Shown: positions 46,357-57,822, numbered from the stretch's first letter. The stretch is DNA of 64,000 nt from Polyodon spathula (GCF_017654505.1 NC_054539.1:65490256-65554255); one strand, 5' to 3'. A program made the numbers and translations. Notes: generated by a model from the letters alone, not told the origin.

Positions 46357-49300
46357 GTACTTTGTAATTTAAGAGTAAGATTGTATACGCAGCATGTTTC
46401 AAAAGGTACTTTGTAATTTAAGAGTAAGATTGTATACGCAGCACATAAGGCAAGCAACTGATTATAACAACAACATTGAGGACTTGATTGATGAATCTTG
46501 AGTGATGTAATTCATAGAAAAAAATATTTTTACAGCCCGTGGAAGATTTTTTCAATGGGAAGATGAAGAGCCGGTTTGAAAAAACAAACTGCGAACACTC
46601 ACAGTCAACCATTTAGTTTTTCTGTACCATGAGCAATTAAAAAGGCGGCAAGAAATTACATCGCAAAAAAAGAGACAAATCATTCAAACGGGACACAAAC
46701 AGTTAAAACAATCATACAAATAATTATACAAAATTAAAGAATAAAAAAGTTAAACAATTCTAATTTACATGGTTTACAAACCTGATCAGATTTAGTGAGT
46801 GATTTTAAAAGGTATTGTGAAGAGGCCGTTTTTATGTTTGATGGCAATAAATTCCAAAGATGAGATGCCTGATGTACAAAGGCAAGTTGGCCCATATTAG
46901 ACCTCCTGCTTACAAGCCCCTTTCTTTAACCACTGGACCACATAGCCTCCTTTGCTTTACCATACATTCCCTATGCTTTACTACAGTTTGCAATGCTTTT
47001 CTACTGTTTACAACAGTACATCTTCATAAGAGATAATCTGTAACACTGAACCTCCATCATGCAATTCAGATTCAGTCATGATTTAAGCACTGCATAGATT
47101 ACTTTGTATCAAAAGAAAGTGATATGAAGGCAATTCTAGAGAACAGACCTTACTACAGATTTCCAACCACAACTTATCACTGAGGAATTCTCACACCATG
47201 CAGATACCCTGGGCAGTGCTGTGTGATGCATGTCATCACTTATACTGCTGTGTAATTCTGGTAAAAAAAAAAAAAAGTATCCCTTCTCCACAGGCACATC
47301 TGACCCGTGAGGGCTCAGAACGGTATATATACAGGTGGATATTTACTTGCAATTTGTCGAGCCGAGCAAGAACAAAAATGTGAAACTCTGGCCTCACCAG
47401 ACATCTGAATCCGGCTGTGAGCCAAGCCGAGCCAGGGGCAGGGTTAAGGATTTTCGTCATTATGTTACTTCAGTCAGTACCCTCCAGAAAGGAAAACAAC
47501 AAACATGGCGGGTAGTGAGTGTGATGAGAGAAAAGTACAGTCTTGGGCCGCCGAGGAAGTGTAGGCTCTAGTTTCTCTGTGGGCAGATAGAAGTATTCAG
47601 GAAGTATTCTGGAGTCGCGTGTCATCATAACACACCTCTCATGGCTTGTTTGATCCTGTATTTGCTTGAGGATAGGTCTTCATAGCTCAAAATACTGAAC
47701 GACTTTCAAGCGTGTTGAAGCCTGCTGCTTGTAGAGAGGCTTGTAGGACCTAGGTTTGGATGATTGTCAAACCAAAATACACAGATTACTCACCAACCAT
47801 TATTGCAAAATAAATTTTGACTTATTGAAACTATTTTTCTTATTGTTAAACTAATAAAGGAATGTTTCTAATAAAATACGAACCTGAAGGCAGCATCAGA
47901 AGAAGAAAACAATGACATCTCCCCAAATGTGATACAGATGTACAAGCTGAAAATACAGTATGCAGCCAATTTGATTTGATTCAAAACACATGTCTCTTTT
48001 GGAAGTGTAGCAAGAGCTCTCTCGTTTTCTTATTAAAGATTGTTTCTGTAACAACTCAGGACACAACAATACCTACAACTTTATGTCCCATAAGTAAAAC
48101 AGCCAGGTAATGTCTGTTTATTCAAATGTATTTTTACTTTATCAAACTTTCTCGTTTACCCTGTGAGCATACTCTAGTCCAAGAGTATCAGCATCTTAAT
48201 AAACCAAAATATGCAAGAGGCACAGCACATGCACCTCTTGTTTATTGTGTTGGATTACTCTGGTGATTTGTTACTCTGAAACAGCTGTCCTCGTTGGCAA
48301 AGTGTATTGCTCAAGTTTATCTTACAAAGATCTGGGCCTGGGATGTCTTGTCAATTGTTTACAAAATAACATGAAAACTATCTACTTGGGCCCAAGGGGA
48401 TGTAGTTTAACGGATATCTTAAACCCTCAATTAAAGACACTTACACTAGCCACAGAAATATACATTTAATACTTACACACCTAGGGAAGTCAGAGAAGCA
48501 CTGTACATGGCATTTGAAGTATTTAACTTAAAAGTACCTGTAAGGTTAGCCAGGTCAGAGGTAGATGTTGGGGTAACTCAGGCAAGAAGAAATCAGCAGA
48601 CTGTGTTGCTTTAATAAAGCACATTTATTTTATTTTATTTTCCTGGTGCCCACAAATTCAAAAGGTAACTATTTACTGCTGCATACATCCAAATCAGAGA
48701 ATAGGTAGACAAGACTAGATATACTAGAACAAAACAACAAAACTATTAATAACTATTATCCCAGCTAGGCTCTGTATATTATGGCTGTACTATGAATTAC
48801 ACAGCTCCCCTGTCACTGTCCTTAACTAGACAGTCGTTGCTTCCAGCGAACGATGTCCCCATCAACTCTGTCTTAGAACGTCCGGTCGTACTGGAGTCAC
48901 TGTCGATAACGTGTCTACCAGTGCCAAGCAGGGCACCCCTTCAAGCCAGACCGGGACATAACAGAGGTCTCCCACTGAGGCTCTCCCAGCCACCTTCACT
49001 GGATGTCCAATTTTTCTGCAACAGGGGTAGGTGACGGGGTCCAGTTTCCCGCTCTTAAGCAGCCCCCTTTTCATTTTCTGGCATCGGCCAATGAATCAGC
49101 GCTTTCCCAATGCAACGCTTTTCTGGGCGCTGTGCTCCACGATGACCAGGCTGTCCGTACCCCCAACACCGGTGAGTTTGCCGCCGGCTGGCTTCGAGGT
49201 CATGGGTCACGACTGCCCTGATAAGAGTGACGACCTCTGGAAGCCATGCCATTGACGCCGTACTGAGGCCAGACTCACCTGGATCGATCTGCGCCTCCCG

Positions 49301-51903
49301 GACCAGGGGTTGGCTGCTCCCCATGGGGCCCTGACGGTCAGATGCCCAGACTGTCTCCCTCTCGTGGGCCACCTCTAGCATCTCCTGGAGACTCTGGGGG
49401 TGGAGCAGGCACACTTCACCCCGCAGCTGTTCAGGCCCCAGTGCCTCCATGAATTGGTCCCGAGCCAGCTCCTCCTGCATGAACACCCGGCAAGTCAGAC
49501 TGTCAAATCGCCGCGATGAGTTTGCAGAGGGGTTCCTACAGCCAATCCGGAGCTAGATACCTCACCTGGCTGGAAAGTCCAAGGCCAGAAAGTCCCAGGC
49601 TGGCAGCTGTGAGGAAATTCTTCAGCCCAGGGATCCATAGAACCTTCTAAAAGGCAGGGGTGGGGCTCCCGAGTGGCGCATCTAGTAAAGGTGCTCCACG
49701 TGGCGTGCAGGATGTGCCCTATAATCTGGGGATCGCAGGTATGAATTCCTAGGGGGTGGCGCAATTGGCGCAATTGGTGCTGCCCAGGTAGGGAGGGCTT
49801 CGGTCGACACGGGAATCCCCTGTGGCCGATAGGGCGCTTGTGGTTCTGCAGTGGAACCGGCAGATCTGTGTTGTCCTCCGGCACTATAAGTCTGGTGGCC
49901 TCACTGTGGGTCTGCAGTGCGAAAAATGACGGACTGGCAGGAGCATGTATCGGAGGACACGTGCTCCAACCTCCATTCCCCGAGTCAGCGATGGGGTTGC
50001 GAGCGGTGAGTCGAGGATACAGATAAAAATTGTGCACACTAAATTGGGGAGAAAACAGGGGTAAAAAATCGGAGATGACTAAATTTTAAAAAAAGATAAA
50101 AAGAAAAGGCAGGGGTCACTCCAGTGTGCTGATCACGCCCTGTTCCAAGGGGCGCCCGCTTCCTGGTTGGTGATGATCAGTCTGCGCGCTGGCCCCGCCC
50201 CTCTCTCCAGCCTGCCTCGGGACCCGTCGTTACAATTGATTAAAACAAGTTTCAGATGTTTGGAATTGTCACATTCATACAGTATATGATTCCAAATCCC
50301 CTTCTTACAAACATGTCTACGATAACTATAAAGAAAGGAAAAAGCAAGCTGGGTTGTTTTTATTCATGGCCTGAAAAAGGAATTTGCATTTTTTTATATT
50401 TACTATTATTTTCCTAGGCAAGAAATTCCTGATGTGCAACATCCCGTTTCCAAAGAAGGAGGCAGACGATATTCACCCAACATTAACTCATGTTTTAATT
50501 AAATGCACAGACACTGCTAGTTCACACGCAATCTGAGCTTTCATTGCTTAAGAGCGTCATTGAAAATCATCATGTAAATATTTTCCTATTGTTTGAAAAA
50601 TAAACTGCCGATCCCCAGGGACCGGTTTTTCAAAAGTGTGAATCTGGATAACAGTGATCCGGATTTTGTAATCCTACATTCTGTGATCGAGATTACTTTT
50701 ACTTGGATCATTTTGATCTGATTTTTCAGAAAATGTCACTGCTGGACTACACTTATCCAGAAAACAAATGATCACGATTACGAAATCCAGTTTTTTGAAG
50801 TAGCCTAAGCTCAGAGGTGAATGTAAGCTGGTACGTACTGGTACTGGGTACCGGTAAAACATTTGCTGCCGTACAAAACTGCACCGGTGTGCTCAGCAAG
50901 GTAATACTAGCAGAACAGGTCAATGTATTGGGATTTTAATCATTCTGATTGTGTGTTTATCACATTTAAATGGTAATATTAACAGCTGATCGCTTTTTAA
51001 AATCTAGCTTTTTGGACATTTAACATTTTTTGAGATGACAATATAAAGAATATAATGAGTTATCATGTTCAATAAATACACCCAATGTTTTAAACTATTA
51101 CTGTGTTACTATACGCTGTTATTTTAACAGTGTCAGAGTTGGTACGGTGAATAGGTAGAGCACTCAAATTAATGCCTACAGTAGAACAGTGCAGTGCTGC
51201 GTAACTGAATACTGCACTATTCTCCTACTGCAAGTCATTCAACACATGTATTACTTAAATTAGCATTTTTAAACATCTTCGTCGTCTTCCTCGTCGGTCG
51301 GGAGTCCAGCATCTCAGACAAGCTTTAATTAAGGAGGCGTATGTGAAGGCGTATGCATATGCTTTTTTTATTTTATTAAAGCTAAGCCAGTAAATATGTG
51401 TTTTCCTTTGCTTGCATGGATACAAAACCTATAACTATATGGCACCAAGTTGTACCAGTACTTAAATCAGCCCTTACATGCATTGAGCTGCTCCATACCT
51501 TGCCGTATTCTAATACTGCTCTTAACTATAACTATTTCCTGTATCTCGTGTTTGATTTGACTTTTACAGGTATCTGTATTCACATTTTTTTTTTTCTATA
51601 ATTGCTCTTATTTGAAATCATTCTCACCATTTATCATACTTACTATGTGCTCTTACTGGACTTTACCCGTATAAGCAAATATTTCTACCGTAAGTTAACT
51701 GCTCTTAGTCGAACTCACTCTTAAATGTATTTATTTACTGTATTCTTTATGTTGCTCTTATTTGAAATTTGATCTTATTTGCTACTGATTTTATTGTACT
51801 TTATAACTGCTCTTATCTGTAATATGATATTTTAGTGTGATACTTTGTACTGTGATATTTTGTAACAATTTTAAGTCGCCCTGGATAAGGGCATCTGCTA
51901 AGA

Positions 51904-51964
<61 letters not shown>

Positions 51965-54900
51965 TACAGGTGGCCACTCCCCAATTGGCATTCAATTGCT
52001 GAAACAGTTTATGAGATACAAGCAGATATAGGAGTGGCAGTAGATTTGCAAATTCATACAAGCCCCCCTCATAGGGATTCTTAAATAAAAATAAATAAAA
52101 GGAAAGCTGGAAAAGCAGAACACAAGTTATGATATGATCATATAATCCCTGGTAAGACTACAACAATAACATTGTCACTAAATTGAAGGAGGTACAGAGA
52201 AGGAGTACATCATGGGCTATGAAGACTGTTTCATAAACCTCAATCTGCACATTCTACAAGAACAGATAAGGATGGATTTAATTATACAATGTCAATCCTA
52301 GTTATTTCTCTAAACTCACCACAAAGTACAGGCTAAGGCTTTGATTAAAAAACTGAATTAAAACCAGAAGTTGGCACATTCTTTTATTTTAGTCATTAGA
52401 GACAAAAACAATGGGACTGCATTAAAGCCAGTCAGATACAACACTTTGGGAAAGGGCTGAAAGCAGCATTGACAGTATCCAGTGTCCAGGGTCAATGAGG
52501 GTGGGTCATGGTGGTCAACAGCACAATTGCTTTAGTTTGGTTAGGAGAGCTAATCATCCTGTTTCCAAATGCTTGTTTGAGAGGAATGTACAATACCACT
52601 TGTTCTTTAATTTACTTGTATTAAGCACAATAAAAAATCAAAAAGGCAGATTTTGTTTTTCAAGAGAAGTCCACTGAGTCCTAACATGAGCTAAATAATG
52701 CACATTTTTGTCTAATTCTATGAAAATATTTTTGTATCGATTACGAGACGTTAAAGTGTTTGTAGTTAACAAAATAATTTCATAAAACCTGCCTATCGTG
52801 CACTTCCCTTCACTTTATAGGTCTCAAATGTACAGTTTCAAAAGTGAATCTGACATCCCAAACATGTACTTTTTATTTTTAAACATCACATCTACATGTT
52901 AATATACTAGGTAAAAGAAAGGTCTCAGTTTGCTTGCCTTGTTTTCCAGGAAATCTGTTGCACTTTTTGGGTTATTTCATCTCAGCAGTGTCTTTGGGGT
53001 CAAAGCATCTTACTGGCTGCAAAGCACGTCAGTCACTGGGGGAGGCAGTTACTTGGTTAAGGGACAGGAAAGAAGTCCCTGAAGGGGAGAGGACAATGTC
53101 GCTGTCCAGGTGAAATGACCATGGAAGTGTAAACTCAATCTGAAAGCAAGACTTGCGAACAGGTATTTATTTAGCCTAGTGTTAACCCACTTATGTTTTA
53201 GAACAAAAAAATACATATGCAAAAACACAGATTATTTTCCAAACTACATATGTGAGACCTAATTAATGAAGGGATACGCATGGTGTGAAAATTGTCTGGA
53301 ATTATTTTAACATAGAAATATACAGATTTTTTTTTTGGATTGTTCAGCCAATAAGATGATACACTGAAATAGCCTGGGAAGCAATATAACCAATGTATTA
53401 ATTTTAATATCTTACCTGTGTCTCCCTTCTCGCCTCTGTCACCCTTTTCTCCCTTTTCACCTCTTTCACCTTAGAAAGAAAATATATTTAAAAAAAAATG
53501 AAGAACCTTGTACAAGTTGCAGAATAGACTTTACTTTGCGCTGTGTGAATAAAATAATTCACAGCAGTTGCTAGGACCCAGTTACATAGTTTACCTACAG
53601 TAACTCAGTGCATCCATTACACCCATTAAATAGATTCTGCATGTGTCAGCCAGCACTGCTTTTTGCATTCACACCATGTGGAATAACTTCTTGCAGCAAA
53701 TGCCCATGCAAAGTTTAATTCAGGTAGTGATTGTGCAAATCTAGCATTCATTAGCTCTTAAGGTCAGAGGCTGGCACTTTAATAGGTCTCTGTGATTCAA
53801 CCCTCAAGACTGTGCTAATGCTGAGTCGTACAGAACCAAGTTCCAAATGAAATGGGTGAGCTGAAGAACATTATAGAGGTATAGAGGCTGAACCAATTTC
53901 AATGAAATCCCCTCAATAAGCCCCTGTTAAATTCGCTCAGTCGTTATGACAGTTTATTTTCACTGACAGAAAAATGTCAAAATGTTGAAGAAAGACAGAG
54001 ATGATGTCAAGATCTAGACAGAACGGACAGGATAGACCAATGAAATTAGAGATATTTTCAAATGTCAGACTCTCAGTACACAGTACATATGTACAGGTGT
54101 CTCCACTATACAGTATTTCTGTTCCTATAGAAATGTAAAAACCTATAAAAACCAGCATTACAGGAAGTTGTCTGTGGTGTTCCACAGGGCTCCATTCTAG
54201 GTCCCTTGCTGTTTTCATTATATATGCTACTGTTAGGTGATTTTCATTATATATGCTATTGTTAGGTGACACTAACCATAGTTATCCCAGACACTTCCAT
54301 TGCTATGCTGATGATCCCCAGATATATTTTTCCCTAAAGCCAAGAATTTCTTCTGCCTGGGTGTTATTAGCTACTTGCCTTACAGACATCAAGCATTGGA
54401 TGTCACAGAATTTTCTAATGTTGAATTCAGATAAAACAGAGGTTATGCTAACGGGATCACAAAACCAACTAAAAGGAAATGTGGGATTACATGAGCTCGA
54501 CCCTTGCAGTCTCTCGTCAAAACATAAACTAGAAATTAATAGTTTGGGGGTCTTCTTTGATCCTGAGCTCTCATTTGATAGTCATATTATGGGAGTTACT
54601 AAAGTATCCTTTTACCATTTGAGAAATATAGCCAAACTTAGACCATTTATTTTCTTATCTGATGCTGAGAGACTAATGCATACCTGTGTTTCATCTAGAA
54701 TTGATAATTGTAATGCACTTTTTTCTAGTGTGCCAAAACATCCCGCTTGCAGCTTGCTCAGAATAACGATGCTAGAATTCTGACTACAACCAGGAAATGT
54801 GAACACATTACCCCTGTTTTGGCATCTTTACACTGGCTCCCTGTGCAGTATAGAATTTATTTTATAATTTTGCTGTTAACTTACATGGCCCTGAATGAAT

Positions 54901-56728
54901 TAGCATGTAGTTATTTGCAGTTACTGACCCTGTATCTTCCAAACCGCACTCTGAGATCACATGATGCGTGGCTGCTTGTTATTCCTAGGGTCAACAAAAG
55001 CAACACGGGAGGTAGGGCTTTCTCTTGTAGAGCTCCTAAATTATGGAATGCTCTGCCTTCATTTGTCAGGGAAGCTGGGACCGTTACAGTTTTCAAGTCA
55101 AGACTAAAAACACACTTTTATAAAATGGCTTTTTTACCTTAGTGGGTTTTAATGTAACTTTAAAATTGCTGCTGTTGTATTACTGTTATTTAAATGGTCT
55201 TAAGTGGATATCTGAAAGATTGAAAGGCAATGGTCTGTCTGGCTGTGTGTTCATTAAATAATAATACATTTGGCAGTAATGGCAGATACAGACATACCTT
55301 TAGATCCTTTAGTTCCAACAAGACCTGGCAGGCCATCTTGCCCTGGGTCTCCCTTCAGGCCTTGCCCACCTGGCAATCCATTTTCTCCAGGCATTCCTGA
55401 TCATAACAAATACACACAATTGTATTCTGAAGACCTTTTTAGCAGTGAGGTTTATTGTTTTCTAGAAAGGTATTTTCAGGAATGCATTCAAAAAAATCTT
55501 GTGGGATGATTGACATGAAACGAGTGCTACAGATAACACTATGTAACACAATTTTTGTTCCTGTGTAGTAAGTGTTATTTCCTAATTGCTTATGCCTCAA
55601 AAGTATAGAAAATGGCTATTACTCCCCACAAACTTTGCTTTTGAGAGCAGGACAGTGATATTTCAAGATATCACTATTTCCAATGGGAAAACGGGCAAAT
55701 GTGTGTCTTTTCGTTCACATAAAGTCAGAAAAAAACAACATATGAATCCAAATTAACATGTATTTATACTAAAGTAATACAAAAATGACTACAAAAGATT
55801 TAGAAGAGAGCAGTTTTTCGAGATTTACGATTATACTGTATTTACAGTATAATTGTAAATCTCGAAAAACTACTCACTTCTAAATAAAGCTCCATCAACA
55901 AAGCTGCATCAAATAAAGCTCCATATTTTGGATAACTAAAATAGGACAGGCTAAATCTAACATGTTAGTTTTATAATTCGGTTGACATTGTGAATGTATA
56001 TCAAAGGGTTTGAATCCACTGAGGCTGAACTATAATGAAGAAACTGAATGGAAATCTGCCATCCTTTATCTGCAACATAACATCATTGGACATGTCCTCT
56101 CTAGTGATTTGTAAGCACCCACTCAGATCTAATACTTGATATACAGCAGTGTAAAAGAGTAGCTGTTTACTGTTCCCTTACTCTTTTATGATGTTTGCAA
56201 TCATTCTGAGTAGTTCTATTGTATATTACAAGAATATTGTGTTTTATTTGTTTTTTTAAATAGTCTGTGATAAGGTGACTAGGTTTAGAAGTTGTTCAGT
56301 TGTAGACATGTTTAACACAGGCTGCATCAACTGAAGTGTCTTTTTATGTGTCAGTGTAATCTAGTGAACCTCTATAACACTGAGGATCACATTTTCTTTT
56401 GTACTGCTGGCAATACAAAGTAGGTGTTTATTAAATGGTGCTATAAAGACACTTTGCTAGCCTGTATTACACATGTCTACTGCTGTCAACTAGAGCTGAA
56501 GACCATAACCTAAAATACAATTTAAATAAAACAGTATTTTCTATAAGATCCATTCAGAATCATTGTAAATATCATAAAAAAGGTAAGGGATAGAAAACAA
56601 AAATACAAATGTGAGTTTGAAGGTACTCTTTAATACAGAAAAGTTACCTCTCAATCCTGGTAAACCTGGCATACCAGCAATCCCGGGGGGTCCGCCATTC
56701 CCTCTGTCCCCCTTTGGTCCTGGGGGCC
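35498..56728 (-). CDS. scara5: SCARA5, scavenger receptor class A member 5, 3' part (collagen and SRCR domains)
   Basis: Five minus-strand exons join in one phase: 56648-56728, 55298-55396, 53416-53469 (collagen), then 42473-42664 and 35498-35631 (SRCR). The three collagen exons give 26 uninterrupted Gly-X-Y triplets, with the last rich in GEK and GDR. The SRCR domain reads [40 protein letters not shown] and [20 protein letters not shown] and ends CNP-stop. It has six cysteines, the group A pattern. SCARA5 is a trimeric type II plasma-membrane receptor reported to bind ferritin light chain. The N-terminal cytoplasmic, transmembrane and spacer exons were not found in the window and should lie at higher coordinates. 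Assignment to SCARA5 rather than MARCO or MSR1 rests on sequence match ([14 protein letters not shown]) and on synteny with pbk. Confidence 0.9.
35753..35837. repeat. (TA)n microsatellite, Tc1 insertion site
   Basis: About 84 bases of TA ending exactly at the left TIR of Tc1 copy D. Confidence 0.95.
35838..37180 (-). mobile_element. Tc1-like transposon, copy D (right end missing)
   Basis: The left end starts cagtgcctatagaaagtcta. The minus-strand transposase is in two frames: 36585-37031 (helix-turn-helix, [19 protein letters not shown]) and 36224-36538 ([38 protein letters not shown]). The matching right TIR was not found near 37180, so the right end seems deleted. It is a different Tc1 family from copies A, B and C. 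Confidence 0.88.
38250..38325. repeat. LINE 3' tail-like fragment
   Basis: The segment taattactttgtaaagtgcc...ggtgctatataaacagtat resembles the common LINE tail that ends in gcgctatataaa. Small and isolated. Confidence 0.4.
38982..39363 (+). mobile_element. Penelope-like element, N-terminal fragment
   Basis: The plus-strand frame [20 protein letters not shown], then [20 protein letters not shown] and [20 protein letters not shown] ends at a stop by 39363. The block IKPADKGGAVVVW followed by a Tyr and an acidic/basic helix is the conserved region upstream of the PLE RT. A minisatellite begins just after it. Confidence 0.7.
39387..39801. repeat. 29-bp minisatellite, about 14 copies
   Basis: Tandem units of ttcacaataac plus tttacacctcacaataac. 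Variant units carry ttcagaataac or gtcacaataac, and a few carry tttatacc. Each unit itself contains two near copies of tcacaataac, so the array began from a shorter duplication. Confidence 0.97.
40250..40835. mobile_element. Possible piggyBac-like non-autonomous element
   Basis: The left end reads cctttgcggtcctatgtcgg and the right end reads taagggttaa, fitting ends with TTAA and CCCT. At 40260-40285 and 40304-40329 are direct repeats of a 26-base motif around gtccgatgtcggacc. No transposase seen. Confidence 0.35.
41548..42130 (+). mobile_element. Possible solo LTR
   Basis: It starts tgtgacggggtactgcaacc and contains a TATA-like tataaaaa at 41830 and AATAAA near 42067. A perfect-looking hairpin (41779-41827) lies just before the TATA. 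Fits an LTR layout, but ends and target duplication were not confirmed. Confidence 0.35.
41779..41827. repeat. Hairpin, 49 bp
   Basis: gtggtcgaggga at the left and tccctcgaccac at the right are exact inverted complements; a few further bases (taaact and agttaa) pair inward with one unpaired base, around a loop of about 10 bases. Confidence 0.85.
42473..42664 (-). CDS. scara5: scara5 SRCR exon 1
   Basis: Encodes [38 protein letters not shown] and [18 protein letters not shown]. It has the first two SRCR cysteines. Acceptor TGCATAG, donor AAG|GTAGGT. Confidence 0.95.
42665..45048. other. scara5 intron, no gene recognised
   Basis: No exon-like sequence seen between the SRCR and collagen exons. 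The splice phases show that the exons on each side join directly. Confidence 0.5.
45049..45161. repeat. Two-copy tandem repeat, period 55 bp
   Basis: cacaataaacacgcc...atctgttctctggtc and aaatatcaagcac recur at 45104 with three or four changes. Confidence 0.9.
45564..45837. mobile_element. Foldback/MITE-like inverted repeat element
   Basis: The left half (agcgggacagtttgggatag and cccaataca) is inverted at the right (ctatcccaaactgtcccgct and tgcattggg). Outer arms also pair around gttaagat. The whole could fold into one long imperfect stem of about 110 bp per arm. No coding content. Confidence 0.75.
46270..46352. repeat. (TA)n microsatellite
   Basis: About 82 bases of alternating TA. Confidence 0.96.
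46352..46444. repeat. Two-copy tandem repeat, period 49 bp
   Basis: aaaaggtactttgtaattta...gtatacgcagca occurs at 46352 and again at 46401, apparently identical. It directly follows the TA microsatellite. Confidence 0.93.
47505..47612 (+). pseudogene. Myb/SANT-like TE protein fragment
   Basis: The frame [36 protein letters not shown] resembles the start of Myb/SANT-like proteins linked to PIF/Harbinger elements (W..EEV.AL..LWAD..IQE). An in-frame TAG replaces a residue. Short and broken. Confidence 0.45.
48862..50233 (-). mobile_element. Ty3/Gypsy-like retrotransposon fragment (gag to protease), minus strand
   Basis: Minus-strand frame 49055-49486 has a gag-like helical part ([19 protein letters not shown]) and a decayed zinc knuckle [15 protein letters not shown], in which two of the expected Cys are Tyr and Arg. 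Frame 48862-49074 carries a protease-like [17 protein letters not shown], where DTG is expected. The two frames overlap out of phase. At 50117-50233 is GC-rich sequence that may be the 5' leader or LTR. A SINE sits inside the element at 49662-50103. Confidence 0.7.
49662..50103 (+). mobile_element. tRNA-derived SINE, full-length, inside the Gypsy relic
   Basis: Flanked by a perfect 13-bp target site duplication, aaaaggcaggggt, at 49649-49661 and 50104-50116. The head ctcccgagtggcgcatctag and the B-box ggtatgaattcc (49738-49749) mark a pol III promoter of tRNA origin. The long body contains gtatcggaggacacgtgctc and gttgcgagcggtgagtcg. The tail is A-rich. This family looks like a common SINE of non-teleost ray-finned fish, from memory. 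Confidence 0.88.
50600..50810. repeat. Imperfect inverted repeat region
   Basis: Segments such as ctggataacagtgatccgga and tttgatctg...cttatccag are partly inverted copies, with cgattacgaaatccag against tccggattttgtaatc. Looks like an eroded MITE. Boundaries uncertain. Confidence 0.35.
51470..51965 (+). mobile_element. L2-like LINE 3' end with (TAA)n tail
   Basis: It ends with gtcgccctggataagggcat and ctgctaagaaataataat, the common L2-type LINE terminus, then about 60 bases of TAA. The upstream part has repeated tgctcttatttgaaat-like segments. Confidence 0.7.
53416..53469 (-). CDS. scara5: scara5 collagen exon 3 (54 bp)
   Basis: Encodes [18 protein letters not shown], six triplets, in the classic 54-bp collagen exon size. 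It joins directly to the SRCR exon. Acceptor TCTAAG, donor GTAAGA. Confidence 0.92.
54167..55266 (+). mobile_element. L2-type LINE, 3' half of reverse transcriptase
   Basis: Plus-strand frames 54253-54783 and 54747-55142 read [13 protein letters not shown] (the RT YADD box), [34 protein letters not shown] and [20 protein letters not shown], the diagnostic C-terminal blocks of L2/CR1 LINEs. A 29-bp tandem duplication (54212-54269) precedes the YADD box. A frameshift near 54750-54780 splits the two frames. 5'-truncated. Confidence 0.9.
55298..55396 (-). CDS. scara5: scara5 collagen exon 2 (99 bp)
   Basis: Encodes eleven triplets ([20 protein letters not shown] to GTKGSK). Acceptor GATCAG, donor GTATGT. 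Confidence 0.92.
55532..55715 (+). repeat. Dispersed repeat, copy 2
   Basis: Nearly identical to 24213-24400 in the same orientation. It is followed at 55798 by a long palindrome that copy 1 lacks. Confidence 0.85.
55798..55885. repeat. 88-bp near-perfect palindrome
   Basis: The left arm attta...cagtttttcgagatttac and attatactgta is repeated inverted at the right, with only about three mismatches and a loop of a few bases. It lies just beyond dispersed repeat copy 2. Confidence 0.92.
56648..56728 (-). CDS. scara5: scara5 collagen exon 1 (81 bp)
   Basis: Encodes [20 protein letters not shown] and PGLPGLR, nine Gly-X-Y triplets. It starts and ends inside Gly codons, as collagen exons do. Acceptor TTCCAG, donor GTAACT. 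Confidence 0.9.
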
Positions 56729-57308
56729 CTGGAAGAAAAAATTAAATAATTTTTGCTCCCACAGAACGTGACACTGTGTCACTCAGGTATGCAGTGCACT
56801 GGAGTAAGCTTTATGGAAAAGGTTATTATCATAACCCTGGTACTCTGAAATAGAAATGTAACCATTAGTGCATGGGTACTTACCTCCTAAAGACCCGAAT
56901 CCTGAATATGATATACTAAGGCTGCTCTCTGAGCCAGTGATGCCGTCATGGCCTGCCCCCGATGACATTAAAAGTCTGCGCACACAGATCTCATTGTTAT
57001 TTTTCCCACAAGCCTTTGCAATCATCGTCTCAGTGACCGTGAAAGTTAATGGTTACATTTCTATTTCAGGGATCCAGGGTTGTGATAATAACCTAACGTT
57101 CCCTTTCAAGTACAAAATGTAACCATTACCATATGGATGAGCGTACCAAAGCCACACAAGGGACTACTGGGACAGCTGCTGCTTAGACAGGGCTTGACCA
57201 CAGGACTTCGCCCCATAGCAGAAAAAAAATCTGTTCAGACTGCCTCCAACTTTTCGTCCTGTCAACGTAGTATGCCAGGGCCCGAACTGGGCAGAGCGTA
57301 TGGAGCTG

Positions 57309-57671
57309 TCACTCTCTGTCAGACTGGAAAGGAGGTGGATGGAAAGCCTCCAATTCCACAGACTGGTTGACATGAAATGCTGAGATAGTCTTCGGCAAAA
57401 AGGCAGGATTGGTACAGAGCGTAACCTTTGTCCTGGCCTCTGTAAAAATTAAGCAGGCTTTCGCAATAGAAAATGCCTGCATCTCACTCACCCGCTTTGT
57501 GGAGGTGATAGCAAGCAAGAAAGCCACTTTAAATGATAAAAATTTCAGCTCAGCTGAATGCAAGGGCTCAAATGGAGGCTTCATGAGTGCATTAAGCACC
57601 ACGTTTAGCCTCCATTGATACAAAGTGGGGAACCTTGTCAAAAGGGTTGTGTGTGTTCGCAACACACACAA
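57309..57671 (-). pseudogene. DIRS-type tyrosine recombinase fragment
   Basis: The minus frame reads NVVLNALMKPPFEPLHSAEL, KVAFLLAITSTKRVSEMQAF and VTLCTNPAFLPKTISAF. The KRVSEMQA block resembles the first catalytic Arg region of DIRS recombinases. The downstream His-x-x-Arg and Tyr blocks were not seen. Truncated. Confidence 0.65.
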
Positions 57672-57822
57672 CAGAGTTTTTTCCTTTTTGTCTAAAAAAA
57701 AAGTTGAAAAACGTTTTTTTTTTCAAAATAGACTCTGCGTTAAGTTTTATAGGCTTGCAAGTTTTTTTCTTTTTCAAATTTGGGGGAGGCTTCAAAAAGT
57801 TAAAACCCCTCCGAAGTACTTA

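Noticed and set aside
49662..50103. Possible tRNA gene from A and B boxes
   Set aside because: It is a SINE head: the element has a long body, an A-rich tail and a target duplication.
51791..52061. Poly-Tyr and poly-Leu frames
   Set aside because: Translation of the (TAA)n tail of an L2 LINE.
56783..57025. 80-residue minus-strand frame
   Set aside because: The same block recurs inverted near 61.1-61.3 kb, so it is repeat sequence rather than a gene.
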